A stretch of DNA of 64,000 nt from Flavobacteriaceae bacterium UBA7302. Lineage in GTDB: Bacteria > Bacteroidota > Bacteroidia > Flavobacteriales > Flavobacteriaceae. This document shows, piece after piece, positions 17,753 through 26,878 of this stretch. The stretch lies in contig DKQS01000002.1 of the NCBI GenBank assembly GCA_002471825.1, positions 103,947-167,946 on the forward strand, written 5' to 3'. The notes below the pieces were generated by a model. That model was not told the origin of the DNA, did not search any database, and worked only from the letters and a program-made list of their open reading frames with translations. The position numbers and the translations under genes are program-made. Each line of letters starts with the position of its first letter. Positions within the stretch are counted from its first letter, which is position 1.

Positions 17753-18235
17753 ATGTATGTAGATTTTAATTCATTACCAGATTCAGCGAGAATATGGATT
17801 TACCAATCCAATCGCGAGTTTTCACAAAATGAGCAAGAGCTAATTGTTAACAACGCCAAGGCATTCATTGATAGTTGGACACGCCATGGAGATGACTTGA
17901 AGGGTTCTTTCACCATTAGCTACAATCGGTTTTTAGTGATTGCGGTTGATGAAAATTTTGCAAATGTTTCAGGATGTTCCATTGACGCTAGCGTGCGTTT
18001 TATCAAAGGGTTAGAACAGGAATTATCGGTTGATTTGTTGAATAAATTGAACATCGCATTCAAAACTATGGACGATGTGAACTCGGTGAACTTGAGCGAT
18101 TTTAAAGAGTTCATCAGTCAAGGGAAAATATCAAAAGAGACCATTGTATTTAATAATTTGGTAGCAACGAAAAAAGAGTTCGAAACTAGTTGGGAAGTGC
18201 CTGCAGACCAAAGCTGGCATCAACGATTGTTTTAA
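17753..18235 (+). CDS. Conserved hypothetical protein
   Basis: A 160-residue soluble protein with no signal peptide or membrane segment. I do not recognise a characterised domain. Homologues in flavobacteria are sometimes labelled ABC transporter ATPase, but no Walker A, Walker B or signature motif is present, so that name should not be used. Visible features are the N-terminal SARIWIYQSNREFS, the SWTRHGDDLKGSF segment and a conserved-looking C-terminus WEVPADQSWHQRLF. It lies 11 bp after the exonuclease and 13 bp before the GH3 fusion, so it is very likely cotranscribed. Confidence 0.75.
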   Translation: MYVDFNSLPDSARIWIYQSNREFSQNEQELIVNNAKAFIDSWTRHGDDLKGSFTISYNRFLVIAVDENFANVSGCSIDASVRFIKGLEQELSVDLLNKLNIAFKTMDDVNSVNLSDFKEFISQGKISKETIVFNNLVATKKEFETSWEVPADQSWHQRLF

Positions 18236-18248
18236 AGGGAATAAGAGA

Positions 18249-21170
18249 ATGAATCGATTTAAATTACTTCTGTTTGTGCTTGGTATATCAATGGTGGGCT
18301 TTGCACAAAGGCCTGATCCATTGCTTACAAAAGATTTTGAGGCACAACAAAAGTGGGTGGATAGCTTGATGGCAACCATGACCATCGATGAGAAAATTGG
18401 TCAATTATTCATGATTCAGGCTTATTCCAACAAAGAAGAGGGGCACCATCAATACATTGAAGATCTTATTGAAAAATACCATATCGGGAACCTTATTTTC
18501 ATGCAAGGAACTCCTGCAAAACAAGCAGCATTAACTAACCGATATCAGGCAAAAGCAAAAGTTCCGCTAATGATTGGTTTCGATGGAGAATGGGGCTTGG
18601 ATATGCGACTAAAAAACACCTATAAATTTCCTTGGAACATGACCTTGGGAGCATTGGATGGAAATGCACCTATTGAGAAATTGGGAGAGCATATTGGGAA
18701 ACATTGCAAACGCATTGGGATTCACGTGAATTTTGCTCCTGTGGTTGATATCAATACCAATCCAGATAACCCGATTATTGGAAACCGCTCCTTCGGTGAA
18801 GATAAATTTAATGTTGCCAATAAGGCTGCTGCTTTTGTAAAAGGCATGCAAAAAGTTGGGGTATTGGCCAATGCCAAGCATTTTCCGGGTCATGGAGATA
18901 CCGCAACAGATTCACACCTAACGTTGCCTTCTGTGGACTTCGATTTGCAGCGAATCGACTCAGTAGAACTCTATCCCTACAAAAGACTGTTCGACAACAA
19001 TCTGGCGAGTATCATGACTGCGCATTTGAGTATTCCTAGTTTGGAGTCTAATGCGAGTTTGCCAACTTCATTGTCAAAAACTGTTGTGACCGATCTTTTA
19101 CAAACCAAATTAGGGTTTCGTGGATTGATCTTTACAGACGGATTGAATATGAAGGGAGCGGCAAATTATGCGAGTTCCTCTGAAATAAACCTGGCTGCCT
19201 TGCAAGCTGGAAACGACATTCTTTTGATTCCTCAAGAAATTGAAGCTTCATTTCGTTTCATCAAGCAAGCCGTTACGTTAAAGGTGTTTTCAGAAGAGCG
19301 TCTGAACACGTCGGTCGAGAAGATTTTGAAAGCAAAATATTGGTTGGGATTGCATAAATATGTGCCTGTTTCTCTGGAGAATATCGAAGAAGATTTAAAA
19401 ACCATTGATGACGAACTGTTGCATAGAGATTTGGTAAAAAAATCTTTGACTGTTGTGAAGAACGATAACAATTTACTGCCACTATCGAATCTTCAAAATA
19501 AGAAGATCGCTTATGTGAAGTTCGGGGATTCCGACAGTAACAGTTTTGTATCCATGCTTAAAAACTACACCAAAGTAGATGTGGTAAGGGCCAAAACGAT
19601 TGATGTACTGTTGGAGAAAGTGAAGCCCTATAATGTGGTTATTGTTGGTTTTCATAAATCCAATTTGCATCCATGGAAAAACTATGATTTTACAGTCCGT
19701 GAATTGGTTTGGCTGCAACTTTTGGCTCGGGAGAAAAAGGTGATTCTTGATGTTTTCGCCAGCCCCTATGCACTTTCTAAAGTAAAAACCTTCGCCAACA
19801 TAGAAACCGTTTTGGTTTCCTATCAGAATAGCAAGCTTTCACAAGAGCTTTCGGCACAATTAATTTTTGGAGCTTTTGCCGCAAATGGCAAACTTCCCGT
19901 ATCTATAAACAATGAGTTTTCTGCAGGAGATGGAATTCAGACTTATTCTTTAAGTCGACTTGGATATACCATTCCGGAAGAAGTAAACCTATCTTCCAAA
20001 ACTTTGGCACTCATTGATAAATATGCCGATACCATACTTGAAGAAAAAATGGCACCTGGCTTTCAGGTTCTTGTAGCCAGAAAAGGGAAAGTTGTATTGC
20101 ACAAGAGCTATGGTTACCATACTCACGATCAGAAAAAAAAAGTCAAAAATTCAGATGTTTATGACTTGGCTTCTCTTACGAAGATTTTGGCTTCGTTGCC
20201 GCTAATCATGAAGGCCGAAGAAGAACAACGCATCGGGCTTTCCGATCATATTGAGGATATTTTACCAAGCTTTAAGGATAGCAATAAGGGAGGAGTTTCT
20301 GTTCGAGAAGTGCTCTCTCATTACGGGAGGTTAAAGGCATGGATTCCGTTTTATAAGGGGACTCAAGATAGCATCACTGGGAAAAATTTAACGGAGTTTT
20401 ACAGCAACACCAAATCAAACAAATTCAACATTAAAGTTGCCGAGAACCTTTATTTGCACCGTTCTTACAAAGACAGTATTTACAAGTATATTGAGGAGGT
20501 AGATCAACGCGAAAAAGAAGGTTATAAGTACAGCGATTTGGGTTATTATCTGTTCAAAGAATCGCTCGAGCGAGAGTATCGAAGGCCTTTAAACGAATTG
20601 GTTCAGGAAGAGTTTTACAAAGCGTTAGGTGCCAATAGAACTACCTATTTACCACTAGAGAAATTCGATAAAAAGGAAATTGTTCCCACAGAAAAAGACG
20701 ACTATTATAGAAATCAATTGCTACATGGTTATGTGCATGATATGGGGGCCGCCATGTTGGGTGGTGTAGGAGGTCATGCTGGACTTTTTGCCAATGCCAA
20801 TGACGTGGCGAAAATCATGCAAATGTATTTACAAAACGGATTTTATGGAGGACGACGATTTTTAAAAGGATCTACCATCAAAAAATTCAATACCCGTTAT
20901 TTTGAGAATTTTAAAGTAAGAAGGGGCCTAGGGTTCGACAAACCTCAATTGAATCCCAAGGTAAAAGCAACTTGCGGTTGTGTTTCCGATGAGAGTTTTG
21001 GTCATTCAGGCTTCACAGGAACCTACACTTGGGCCGATCCAGAAAGCGGAATTCTCTATGTGTTCTTATCCAATCGTGTGTATCCGAACATGGACAATAG
21101 AGGATTGATCAAATCCAATATGCGTACCCAAATCCAGCAGGTCATTCAAGATGCCATTTTGGATGATTAA
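18249..21170 (+). CDS. GH3 beta-N-acetylglucosaminidase fused to beta-lactamase-like serine hydrolase
   Basis: Large periplasmic enzyme of 973 residues with a signal peptide (about residues 1-19, ending GFAQ). A GH3 domain (about 35-370) has the NagZ-type catalytic loop KHFPGHGDTATDSHL (H215, D217) and nucleophile D297 in FTDGLNMKGA. A GH3 C-terminal alpha/beta domain follows (about 390-565). The final third (about 590-965) is a class C beta-lactamase/PBP-like domain with S642-L-T-K645, YSDLGYY as the Y-x-N-type motif, and HSG near FGHSGFTGT. Peptidoglycan turnover is the likely role, cutting GlcNAc-MurNAc bonds and hydrolysing an ester or peptide; the second activity is inferred. Confidence 0.92.
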   Translation: MNRFKLLLFVLGISMVGFAQRPDPLLTKDFEAQQKWVDSLMATMTIDEKIGQLFMIQAYSNKEEGHHQYIEDLIEKYHIGNLIFMQGTPAKQAALTNRYQAKAKVPLMIGFDGEWGLDMRLKNTYKFPWNMTLGALDGNAPIEKLGEHIGKHCKRIGIHVNFAPVVDINTNPDNPIIGNRSFGEDKFNVANKAAAFVKGMQKVGVLANAKHFPGHGDTATDSHLTLPSVDFDLQRIDSVELYPYKRLFDNNLASIMTAHLSIPSLESNASLPTSLSKTVVTDLLQTKLGFRGLIFTDGLNMKGAANYASSSEINLAALQAGNDILLIPQEIEASFRFIKQAVTLKVFSEERLNTSVEKILKAKYWLGLHKYVPVSLENIEEDLKTIDDELLHRDLVKKSLTVVKNDNNLLPLSNLQNKKIAYVKFGDSDSNSFVSMLKNYTKVDVVRAKTIDVLLEKVKPYNVVIVGFHKSNLHPWKNYDFTVRELVWLQLLAREKKVILDVFASPYALSKVKTFANIETVLVSYQNSKLSQELSAQLIFGAFAANGKLPVSINNEFSAGDGIQTYSLSRLGYTIPEEVNLSSKTLALIDKYADTILEEKMAPGFQVLVARKGKVVLHKSYGYHTHDQKKKVKNSDVYDLASLTKILASLPLIMKAEEEQRIGLSDHIEDILPSFKDSNKGGVSVREVLSHYGRLKAWIPFYKGTQDSITGKNLTEFYSNTKSNKFNIKVAENLYLHRSYKDSIYKYIEEVDQREKEGYKYSDLGYYLFKESLEREYRRPLNELVQEEFYKALGANRTTYLPLEKFDKKEIVPTEKDDYYRNQLLHGYVHDMGAAMLGGVGGHAGLFANANDVAKIMQMYLQNGFYGGRRFLKGSTIKKFNTRYFENFKVRRGLGFDKPQLNPKVKATCGCVSDESFGHSGFTGTYTWADPESGILYVFLSNRVYPNMDNRGLIKSNMRTQIQQVIQDAILDD

Positions 21171-21171
21171 T

Positions 21172-22224
21172 TCATTCCGTATGCGTTGAAGCCAATTTTG
21201 TGTAAATTAAAATGGATAGTGTAGATCCGGCGAGATAAAGCAAGGCCCAATTTTCATTACCACTGATTAGAAAGAAAATCCAACTTTGAAGTCCGAGACA
21301 TATCGGAACCAAAATCACACTTACCCCAAACCGAAAGGTGTCTACAAATTCGATGTCCTTGATTTTCTTTGAAACCTTTCTCCAGATAAGAAGTGGAACT
21401 AGTGAATTTAAGAACAGTGGGTATTTCAATAGATCAATGAGTGTCCAATTCTTTGGTTCTTTTGTTAGTCTCTCTAATTGATGGATTTTTTCATTGGCCT
21501 CAAGAACCTTGGTAAAATCGATATTTGCTTCGTTGAGCTCGTTTAAGGTCGTTTCATAGTGCTCATCTTTTGGAATATGAACACTAAGTTCTTTTAATTG
21601 ATCACTCACTTTTTGTTTCAAGGTAGCAATTGCCTCGTTCTTTGGAGTAGTTTGTATGATCTGATTGGTGGCAATCGGTGTTCCGTAATTTACGGCTACT
21701 TTGGCGGGGAAAACCGATGAATTCTGATAAGTAATTCCAACAGGTACAATCTGTATTTCCAAATCGGGGTTTTCTTCAAGACTTCCAAAAATAATTCTTG
21801 TAAACCCTTTGCTCAAAGGCGGTATGGTTCGTTCTCGAGAATGGCCTCCTTGAGGAAAAATCAATAGCGACTTTTCTTTCTTTAAGATCTGGTAACACTT
21901 ATTAAATATTTCATCATTATTTGCCAGTGAACTCCGTCCATCTCTCATACGATAAATCGGCATCATATTTAAGGAAGCAAACATTTTCTTTATCAATGGT
22001 TTTTTAAAAACATCGGCTCTCACTAAAAAATGGATTTCGCGTTTATTGAAAGCAGCAATGTATAATGGATCCAACAGTGCATTAGGATGATTGGCCGCAA
22101 ATAGTACTGCTCCTTTTTTAGGAATATTTTCTTTCCCACGAATTTTTATCCGTTGGGTGTAAAAATGCAAGCTGATTTTTAAAAACCACTTGAAGCAATG
22201 GTACCAAATACGTTTAGCGATCAT
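21172..22224 (-). CDS. 1-acylglycerol-3-phosphate acyltransferase-like membrane protein
   Basis: PlsC-family acyltransferase, 350 residues. The HX4D motif is NHPNALLDPLY and the acceptor motif is the variant FPQGGHS in place of FPEGTRS. A hydrophobic C-terminal region (about 255-345) has two to three membrane segments, longer than in classical PlsC. It probably acylates a lysophospholipid or another glycerol lipid at the inner membrane. The gene overlaps the preceding BASS transporter gene by 11 bp and converges on the GH3 fusion with a 1-bp gap; it is the last gene of its minus-strand run. Confidence 0.85.
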   Translation of the reverse strand: MIAKRIWYHCFKWFLKISLHFYTQRIKIRGKENIPKKGAVLFAANHPNALLDPLYIAAFNKREIHFLVRADVFKKPLIKKMFASLNMMPIYRMRDGRSSLANNDEIFNKCYQILKKEKSLLIFPQGGHSRERTIPPLSKGFTRIIFGSLEENPDLEIQIVPVGITYQNSSVFPAKVAVNYGTPIATNQIIQTTPKNEAIATLKQKVSDQLKELSVHIPKDEHYETTLNELNEANIDFTKVLEANEKIHQLERLTKEPKNWTLIDLLKYPLFLNSLVPLLIWRKVSKKIKDIEFVDTFRFGVSVILVPICLGLQSWIFFLISGNENWALLYLAGSTLSILIYTKLASTHTE

Positions 22225-23143
22225 TTTCAGCGGCTAGTTTATTCTTTTTTCTACCCCAGAAAGTAGCTAAAGCCATTCCGGAAAAAACGTCCCAAATTCC
22301 CCAAAACGCGGCAAGCAAAGCCATTCCGCCAAGACCATCGAAGAAACCAAAAATCAACAAAAGTCCTAGTCCGCCATTTTGAATTCCTGTTTCCATGGAA
22401 ATAGTCTTGGTATCCTGCTTATTCAATCCGAAGGTTTTGGCAGTATAAAAACCAAGTATGAAAGCAAAAATATTATGAAAAACCACCAAGAAAAGTACGT
22501 AATGAATGTACTTGACAAAAACATCTAAATTTTGAGAGAAGGCCACCAAAATCAGCACCACAAAAACAGCCATAGATATGGGTTTTAAAACCTTTTCTAT
22601 TTTACCAGCCATTTCAGAATGATAGTGCTTGACCAGCATACCTAGGATAAGTGGAATTCCCAAAATTAAGGAGACCAGTTTTAACAACTCCACCCAATTT
22701 AATTCAACGGTTTCTAGAATCGCGTTGGTTGGTTCGTAAAGACTTCCCCAAAATTGAAGATTAAAGGGTGTCATAAAAATACAGATCAGTGTCGCAAAGG
22801 CCGTCAAACTCACGGATAGAGCTGCATTTCCACCTGCCATTTTACTGAAGAAGTTCGAAACATTTCCTCCGGGACAAGCCGCAATCATCATCATTCCCAA
22901 GGCAAAACTCGGATACGGTTTGATAAGTAGGATACCTAAGAAGGTAAAAGCAGGAAGCAAAATAAATTGCGACAATACCCCAACAAAGACAATCTTCGGA
23001 TTTTTAAAGAGTCGACGGAAATCGTCAAGTGTAATTCCCAAAGCCACTCCGAACATGATGATGGCGATGGCAATGTTTAATATCCAAAGACCTTCAGTAT
23101 CAAAATTAATTTTGATTTCGTCAATGTTGACTTCTTGAGACAT
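22214..23143 (-). CDS. Bile acid:sodium symporter (BASS) family transporter
   Basis: Integral membrane protein of 309 residues with about nine to ten predicted helices. The family signatures are MMIAACPGGNVSNFFSKMAGGNAALS, read over residues 91-116, and the second crossing motif METGIQNGGLGLLL, which together form the Na+ site in ASBT homologues. The substrate is an organic anion that cannot be specified. It overlaps the acyltransferase gene downstream by 11 bp and starts 36 bp after DUF4159. Confidence 0.9.
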   Translation of the reverse strand: MSQEVNIDEIKINFDTEGLWILNIAIAIIMFGVALGITLDDFRRLFKNPKIVFVGVLSQFILLPAFTFLGILLIKPYPSFALGMMMIAACPGGNVSNFFSKMAGGNAALSVSLTAFATLICIFMTPFNLQFWGSLYEPTNAILETVELNWVELLKLVSLILGIPLILGMLVKHYHSEMAGKIEKVLKPISMAVFVVLILVAFSQNLDVFVKYIHYVLFLVVFHNIFAFILGFYTAKTFGLNKQDTKTISMETGIQNGGLGLLLIFGFFDGLGGMALLAAFWGIWDVFSGMALATFWGRKKNKLAAENDR

Positions 23144-23179
23144 AGTAGTTGATTGGTTGTGTTGATTGGTGCTTCTTAT

Positions 23180-23821
23180 TTAATTGGAAAAGGCATACTG
23201 AATGATATTCGAACCCATTTGCAATGCTTTTTCTCTCACTTTGGGCGGATTGTTATGAATGGATTCGTCTTCCCAGCCATCACTTAAATCGGTTTCATGA
23301 TCATAGAAAACTACCAATCGGCCTTCATAGAATATCCCATAACCTTTTGGTGATTTTTTATCGTGCTCATGAATCTTCGGAATTCCGTCCGAAAATTTGA
23401 ATTGCTGGTCAAAAATAGGATGATTACTCGGAATTTCTTCCAATGTATTCTTGGGAAAGAGTCTTTTCAATTCCCGACGAATAAACTTGTCCAATCCGTA
23501 ATTATCAGAGATATGAAGAAACCCTCCTGAAGTCAGGTAATTCCTTAAATTTTCTATTTCTGAATTTGAAAAAACCACATTGCCATGGCCAGTCATGAAA
23601 ATGATGGGGTAAGAAAAAATATCTTCGTTACCTGCTGTCACAGTCTTGATATTTTCGGAAATATTACTCTGGGTATTTTCATTAGTAAACCTCACCAGAT
23701 TGGGAACCGCGGTGGGGTTGGCATACCAGTCGCCGCCGCCATTGTATTTTAATATGGCTACTTCTTGAGCCTCAAGTGAGGCAAAAAAGAAAATTAAGAA
23801 AATATAGGTAAACTGCTTCAT
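23180..23821 (-). CDS. DUF4159 family protein with signal peptide
   Basis: Exported protein of about 213 residues. The ATG at 23821 gives MKQFTYIFLIFFFASLEAQ, a good signal peptide; the upstream GTG at 23833 would add four residues and is less likely. The body has the DUF4159 pattern: YNGGGDWYANPTAVPNLV, then a segment around SYPIIFMTGHG, SGGFLHISDNYG, and RRELKRLFP. The fold resembles a glutamine-amidotransferase/ThuA-like flavodoxin fold; function unknown. It is 27 bp after rsmE in the same minus-strand run. Confidence 0.82.
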   Translation of the reverse strand: MKQFTYIFLIFFFASLEAQEVAILKYNGGGDWYANPTAVPNLVRFTNENTQSNISENIKTVTAGNEDIFSYPIIFMTGHGNVVFSNSEIENLRNYLTSGGFLHISDNYGLDKFIRRELKRLFPKNTLEEIPSNHPIFDQQFKFSDGIPKIHEHDKKSPKGYGIFYEGRLVVFYDHETDLSDGWEDESIHNNPPKVREKALQMGSNIIQYAFSN

Positions 23822-23848
23822 AAATCTATTCACAAAGCAAGATACTAA

Positions 23849-24553
23849 TTATTGATTGAGTAAAGAAACCGAATGGACAGCCGCAATCCCTGCGGTTTCA
23901 GTTCGTAGTCGACTTGTTCCGAGACTAATGGCCGTGAATCCTTTGCTAATTGCTCGGTCAACCTCCTGTTCGGAGAAATCACCCTCAGGTCCAATAAGAA
24001 TGGTTGTTTTGTCTGGAACATTGATATCTTTTAATGGCGTTTTCTTACGATCGTAACAATGTGCAATGAGTTTTTCGCCATCTAAATCATCATTCAGGAA
24101 TTCCTTGAATGTAATGGCCTTGTTGAGTTTGGGAAAATGATATTTTAATGATTGCTTGCTCGCTGAAACCACGATTTTTTGAAGACGCTCCATTTTAACC
24201 ACTCTGCGCTCTGAATTGGAGCAAAAAATAGGAGTAATTTCATCAACTCCGATTTCGGTCGCTTTTTCCAAAAACCACTCGAGTCTATCCAGACTTTTCG
24301 TAGGGGCAATGGCCATGTGAAGGTGATAATTCCACCCTTTTTCCTTGGTTACTGAGGACTTAATAGAGGCGACACATTTTTTTTCACCAGCAACAATTAT
24401 TTCTGCCTCAAACAAAGAACCTTGTCCATTGGTTATGGACAGCACATCGCCCATTTTTTTGCGTAAGACTTTTACGATATGCCTGCTTTCAATTTTATCG
24501 AAAGTGACTTCTTTTGCAGAGGAATCAAGTTCAGGATTGTAAAACAGTTGCAT
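23849..24553 (-). CDS. rsmE: 16S rRNA (uracil-1498-N3)-methyltransferase
   Basis: SPOUT-class methyltransferase that uses S-adenosylmethionine to methylate U1498 in 16S rRNA. An N-terminal PUA-like part carries RHIVKVLRKKMGD. The C-terminal trefoil knot carries ILIGPEGDFSEQEV and LGTSRLRTETA, the cofactor-binding signature of RsmE. Normal length (234 residues). It lies 18 bp after the GNAT-like gene and 27 bp before DUF4159. Confidence 0.94.
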   Translation of the reverse strand: MQLFYNPELDSSAKEVTFDKIESRHIVKVLRKKMGDVLSITNGQGSLFEAEIIVAGEKKCVASIKSSVTKEKGWNYHLHMAIAPTKSLDRLEWFLEKATEIGVDEITPIFCSNSERRVVKMERLQKIVVSASKQSLKYHFPKLNKAITFKEFLNDDLDGEKLIAHCYDRKKTPLKDINVPDKTTILIGPEGDFSEQEVDRAISKGFTAISLGTSRLRTETAGIAAVHSVSLLNQ

Positions 24554-24571
24554 AACTTAAAGAATCAAAGT

Positions 24572-25699
24572 CTATTGAATTGGTTTTTTATAGGTCCGAC
24601 GTCGTTTGTGTGTTACCGGATCGAAATTCTTCCACATTTTATGAATGGCATCATTCTCTTCCAACTCTGGAGTACGGATACAATTCTGAATTCCTTTTTT
24701 GTCAAAGGCCTTAGAGAAATCATCAATAATGATGGCTGTCACCCCTTTATTCTGGTATTCAGGATCAACCCCAATTAGGTAAAAAGTAACATCCTTTGCA
24801 TTTTTTCTCGCATTTAGAATGTGAAATATTCCAAAGGGGAATAGTTTTCCTTTTGCCTTTTGAAGTGCTTTTGAATACGAAGGCATCACAATGCCAAAAG
24901 CAACAAGTTTGCCTTCTTTATCGACCACAAAATTGATGTACTCTGGGTTGATGAATGAAATGTATTTCTTTTTAAAATATGCGATTTGTGCATCCGAAAT
25001 GGGAACATAGGTCGAAAGTCTTGAATAGGTTTTGCTAAACAATTCAAACATTTCGTCTACATAGGGTAAAATATCCTTGGTTTTGGTAAAGGTCTTGGAA
25101 GCTAGTCCGAAGCGTTTTTTGATGATCGCGCTTATTCTTCCATAATATTTCTGGTCTACATTTTTGAACTCAAACTTGTTCTCGAGGTATTCCTTTTCTT
25201 TTACAAAGCCTAGTTTTTCCAAATGTATCTTTTGATACGGATTGTGATACCAGGTAATCATGGTGCCAATATGATCGTGACCCTCCGTCAAAACTCCAGT
25301 TTTATCCAAGTTGTTAAATCCAACTGGGCCTTCAATATATTCCAGATTATTTTCTTTACCAATTTCATTCACTTTTTCCAACAAAATTCGACTCACTTCC
25401 AAATCGTCGATGGTATCATACCAGCCGAAACGCATTTTCTTAATTTGTTGTTTGTCAATTTCATAGGTATTGATGATTGCGGCAATCCTTCCGACAGTTT
25501 TGCCGTCTCTCTTGGCAAGGAAAAATCGTGCGTTGGCAATTTCAAAAACAGGATTTTTGGTCTTATCGAAGTTGGCTACTTCGTCAGCAATAATTGGTGG
25601 AACGAAATAGGGATTTCCTTTGTAAAGTTGTAGTTGAAATTTTACAAAATCCTTGAAATCTTTTTTGGATGTAACTTCATAAATAGAAAGCTTGCTCAT
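24572..25699 (-). CDS. GNAT-like acyltransferase superfamily protein
   Basis: Cytoplasmic protein of 375 residues common in flavobacteria but without known substrate. The N-terminal half has FVPPIIADEV and FFLAKRDGKTVGRIAAIIN, the beta-strands of an N-acetyltransferase fold. The C-terminal half has TFYLIGVDPEYQNKGVTAI, close to the acetyl-CoA-binding motif A (Q/RxxGxG/A). This suggests a double GNAT domain. It starts 6 bp after the barrel-protein gene and lies 18 bp before rsmE. Confidence 0.72.
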   Translation of the reverse strand: MSKLSIYEVTSKKDFKDFVKFQLQLYKGNPYFVPPIIADEVANFDKTKNPVFEIANARFFLAKRDGKTVGRIAAIINTYEIDKQQIKKMRFGWYDTIDDLEVSRILLEKVNEIGKENNLEYIEGPVGFNNLDKTGVLTEGHDHIGTMITWYHNPYQKIHLEKLGFVKEKEYLENKFEFKNVDQKYYGRISAIIKKRFGLASKTFTKTKDILPYVDEMFELFSKTYSRLSTYVPISDAQIAYFKKKYISFINPEYINFVVDKEGKLVAFGIVMPSYSKALQKAKGKLFPFGIFHILNARKNAKDVTFYLIGVDPEYQNKGVTAIIIDDFSKAFDKKGIQNCIRTPELEENDAIHKMWKNFDPVTHKRRRTYKKPIQ

Positions 25700-25705
25700 A
25701 CTGTT

Positions 25706-26725
25706 CTAGTTACGTTTTGGTCTTTTTCGAGTTCTCTTTTTCTTCTTTTTATCCTTCTTTTTGAAGATGTTGAACATTCTAGAAAAGAATCCTCCTTTTT
25801 TCTTGTTGTATTTTGTTATCGGTGTTTCTTCAATTCTATTTCCATATTCATCAACTTCATACGACTCATCTTGATGGCGGTTGATGCGATAAGAAACTCC
25901 AAAACCTACGTAAATACCTTTGGAAGCGCCCTCCGTTAGGTAGCGAGCTGAGGTATTTAATTGCAAGTCTCTATTGTATAGAAACGCCAATCCGGTTCCG
26001 AAATTCGATAGGTTTCGAGTCTTTTGGAAGATGGTTTGATTTTCAAAAAAGGTAGACCATCGATCACTCAGACTAATCGTGCCCGTGATGATGTAGGAGA
26101 TTTCTTCGGCATCTGTTCCGATAAAGTCGTAGAAAACGTTGGTGACAATATTGAATTGATTGCTCAAATCGTTTTGCAGCAACACTCCCACTTTTGGAGA
26201 TATACCCCCCGTTTGATAAAACTCTCCGACAAAGTCGGTATTGATACCTGCATAAACAGCCACCGACGGGATCAATCGTTTTTTGTCAAAAGCATTTCTT
26301 CGTTTCCAGCTTCGAACCTCTTTGGATTTATCTTCATATTCTTGTTGAAAAACTAGGTATTTAGCGGCAACGGTAAAGCGATTCAGTCCGGTTTCAAATC
26401 GAGTGGAGGTGAAGACATTGTTAAATGCCACTTTATCCCTTGAATAACTCATATGGGCATTAAGCTCCAATCGTTCCGACAGAAAACTTGTTCTAAACAT
26501 TAGATCAGCTCCCAATGATTGAGGCCTTGTAAACTTCGGAACAATCCCCGTACTGCGGAAAAATAAATTCGTTTCAAATTGATAAATTCCTGAACCAACA
26601 CTATACGGACTTTCTGAAAAACCAGGATTGTTGGAGTTGATAACCTCCGTGTATTGTCCGAATGTTTGAAATGAAACTCCTAAAAGAAGTATGGTAAAGA
26701 ATCGAAAAAAGGAGGTTTTATTCAT
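25706..26725 (-). CDS. Outer-membrane beta-barrel protein (transporter family) with basic tail
   Basis: Predicted outer-membrane barrel of 339 residues, resembling the meta-pathway phenol-degradation-like transporter group. The ATG at 26725 gives a signal peptide ending SFQTFGQ; a TTG 21 nt upstream is possible but would spoil the signal peptide. Alternating hydrophobic strands run from about residue 35 to 285. The last 35 residues are strongly basic, with KKDKKKKKRTRKRPKRN at the very end, which is unusual for a barrel protein and probably periplasmic. It leads a six-gene minus-strand run and has a good -7 element upstream. Confidence 0.78.
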   Translation of the reverse strand: MNKTSFFRFFTILLLGVSFQTFGQYTEVINSNNPGFSESPYSVGSGIYQFETNLFFRSTGIVPKFTRPQSLGADLMFRTSFLSERLELNAHMSYSRDKVAFNNVFTSTRFETGLNRFTVAAKYLVFQQEYEDKSKEVRSWKRRNAFDKKRLIPSVAVYAGINTDFVGEFYQTGGISPKVGVLLQNDLSNQFNIVTNVFYDFIGTDAEEISYIITGTISLSDRWSTFFENQTIFQKTRNLSNFGTGLAFLYNRDLQLNTSARYLTEGASKGIYVGFGVSYRINRHQDESYEVDEYGNRIEETPITKYNKKKGGFFSRMFNIFKKKDKKKKKRTRKRPKRN

Positions 26726-26753
26726 AAAATTGCCGACTATTAGCAAGTGAAAA

Positions 26754-26761
26754 CAAACTTA
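26754..26761 (-). promoter_or_regulatory. -7 element of the barrel-rsmE operon
   Basis: The minus strand reads TAAGTTTG, an exact TAnnTTTG, 28 nt before the ATG at 26725. No -33 TTG is clear. An interrupted palindrome (AAACTA at 26761-26766, TAGTTT at 26774-26779) lies just upstream. Confidence 0.5.
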
Positions 26762-26849
26762 AACTAATTCTACTAGTTTGAAAAATATTCCAGAATGGTT
26801 TTCGTTCAAGTTTTGTATATAATTAACGAAGTAGTTCCTTACAAATTGT

Positions 26850-26857
26850 TACTTTTG
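26850..26857 (+). promoter_or_regulatory. -7 element of the DUF4834-YfhO-glycan operon
   Basis: TACTTTTG is an exact TAnnTTTG, 21 nt before the DUF4834 ATG. No -33 TTG is seen at the usual spacing. Confidence 0.5.
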
Positions 26858-26878
26858 AAAGGATATAAATAGACTTTA

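Noticed and set aside
17753..18235. ABC transporter ATPase name for the 160-residue protein
   Set aside because: No Walker A, signature or Walker B motif can be seen.
26726..26746. TTG start of the barrel protein at 26746
   Set aside because: It adds seven residues before a complete signal peptide beginning at ATG 26725.
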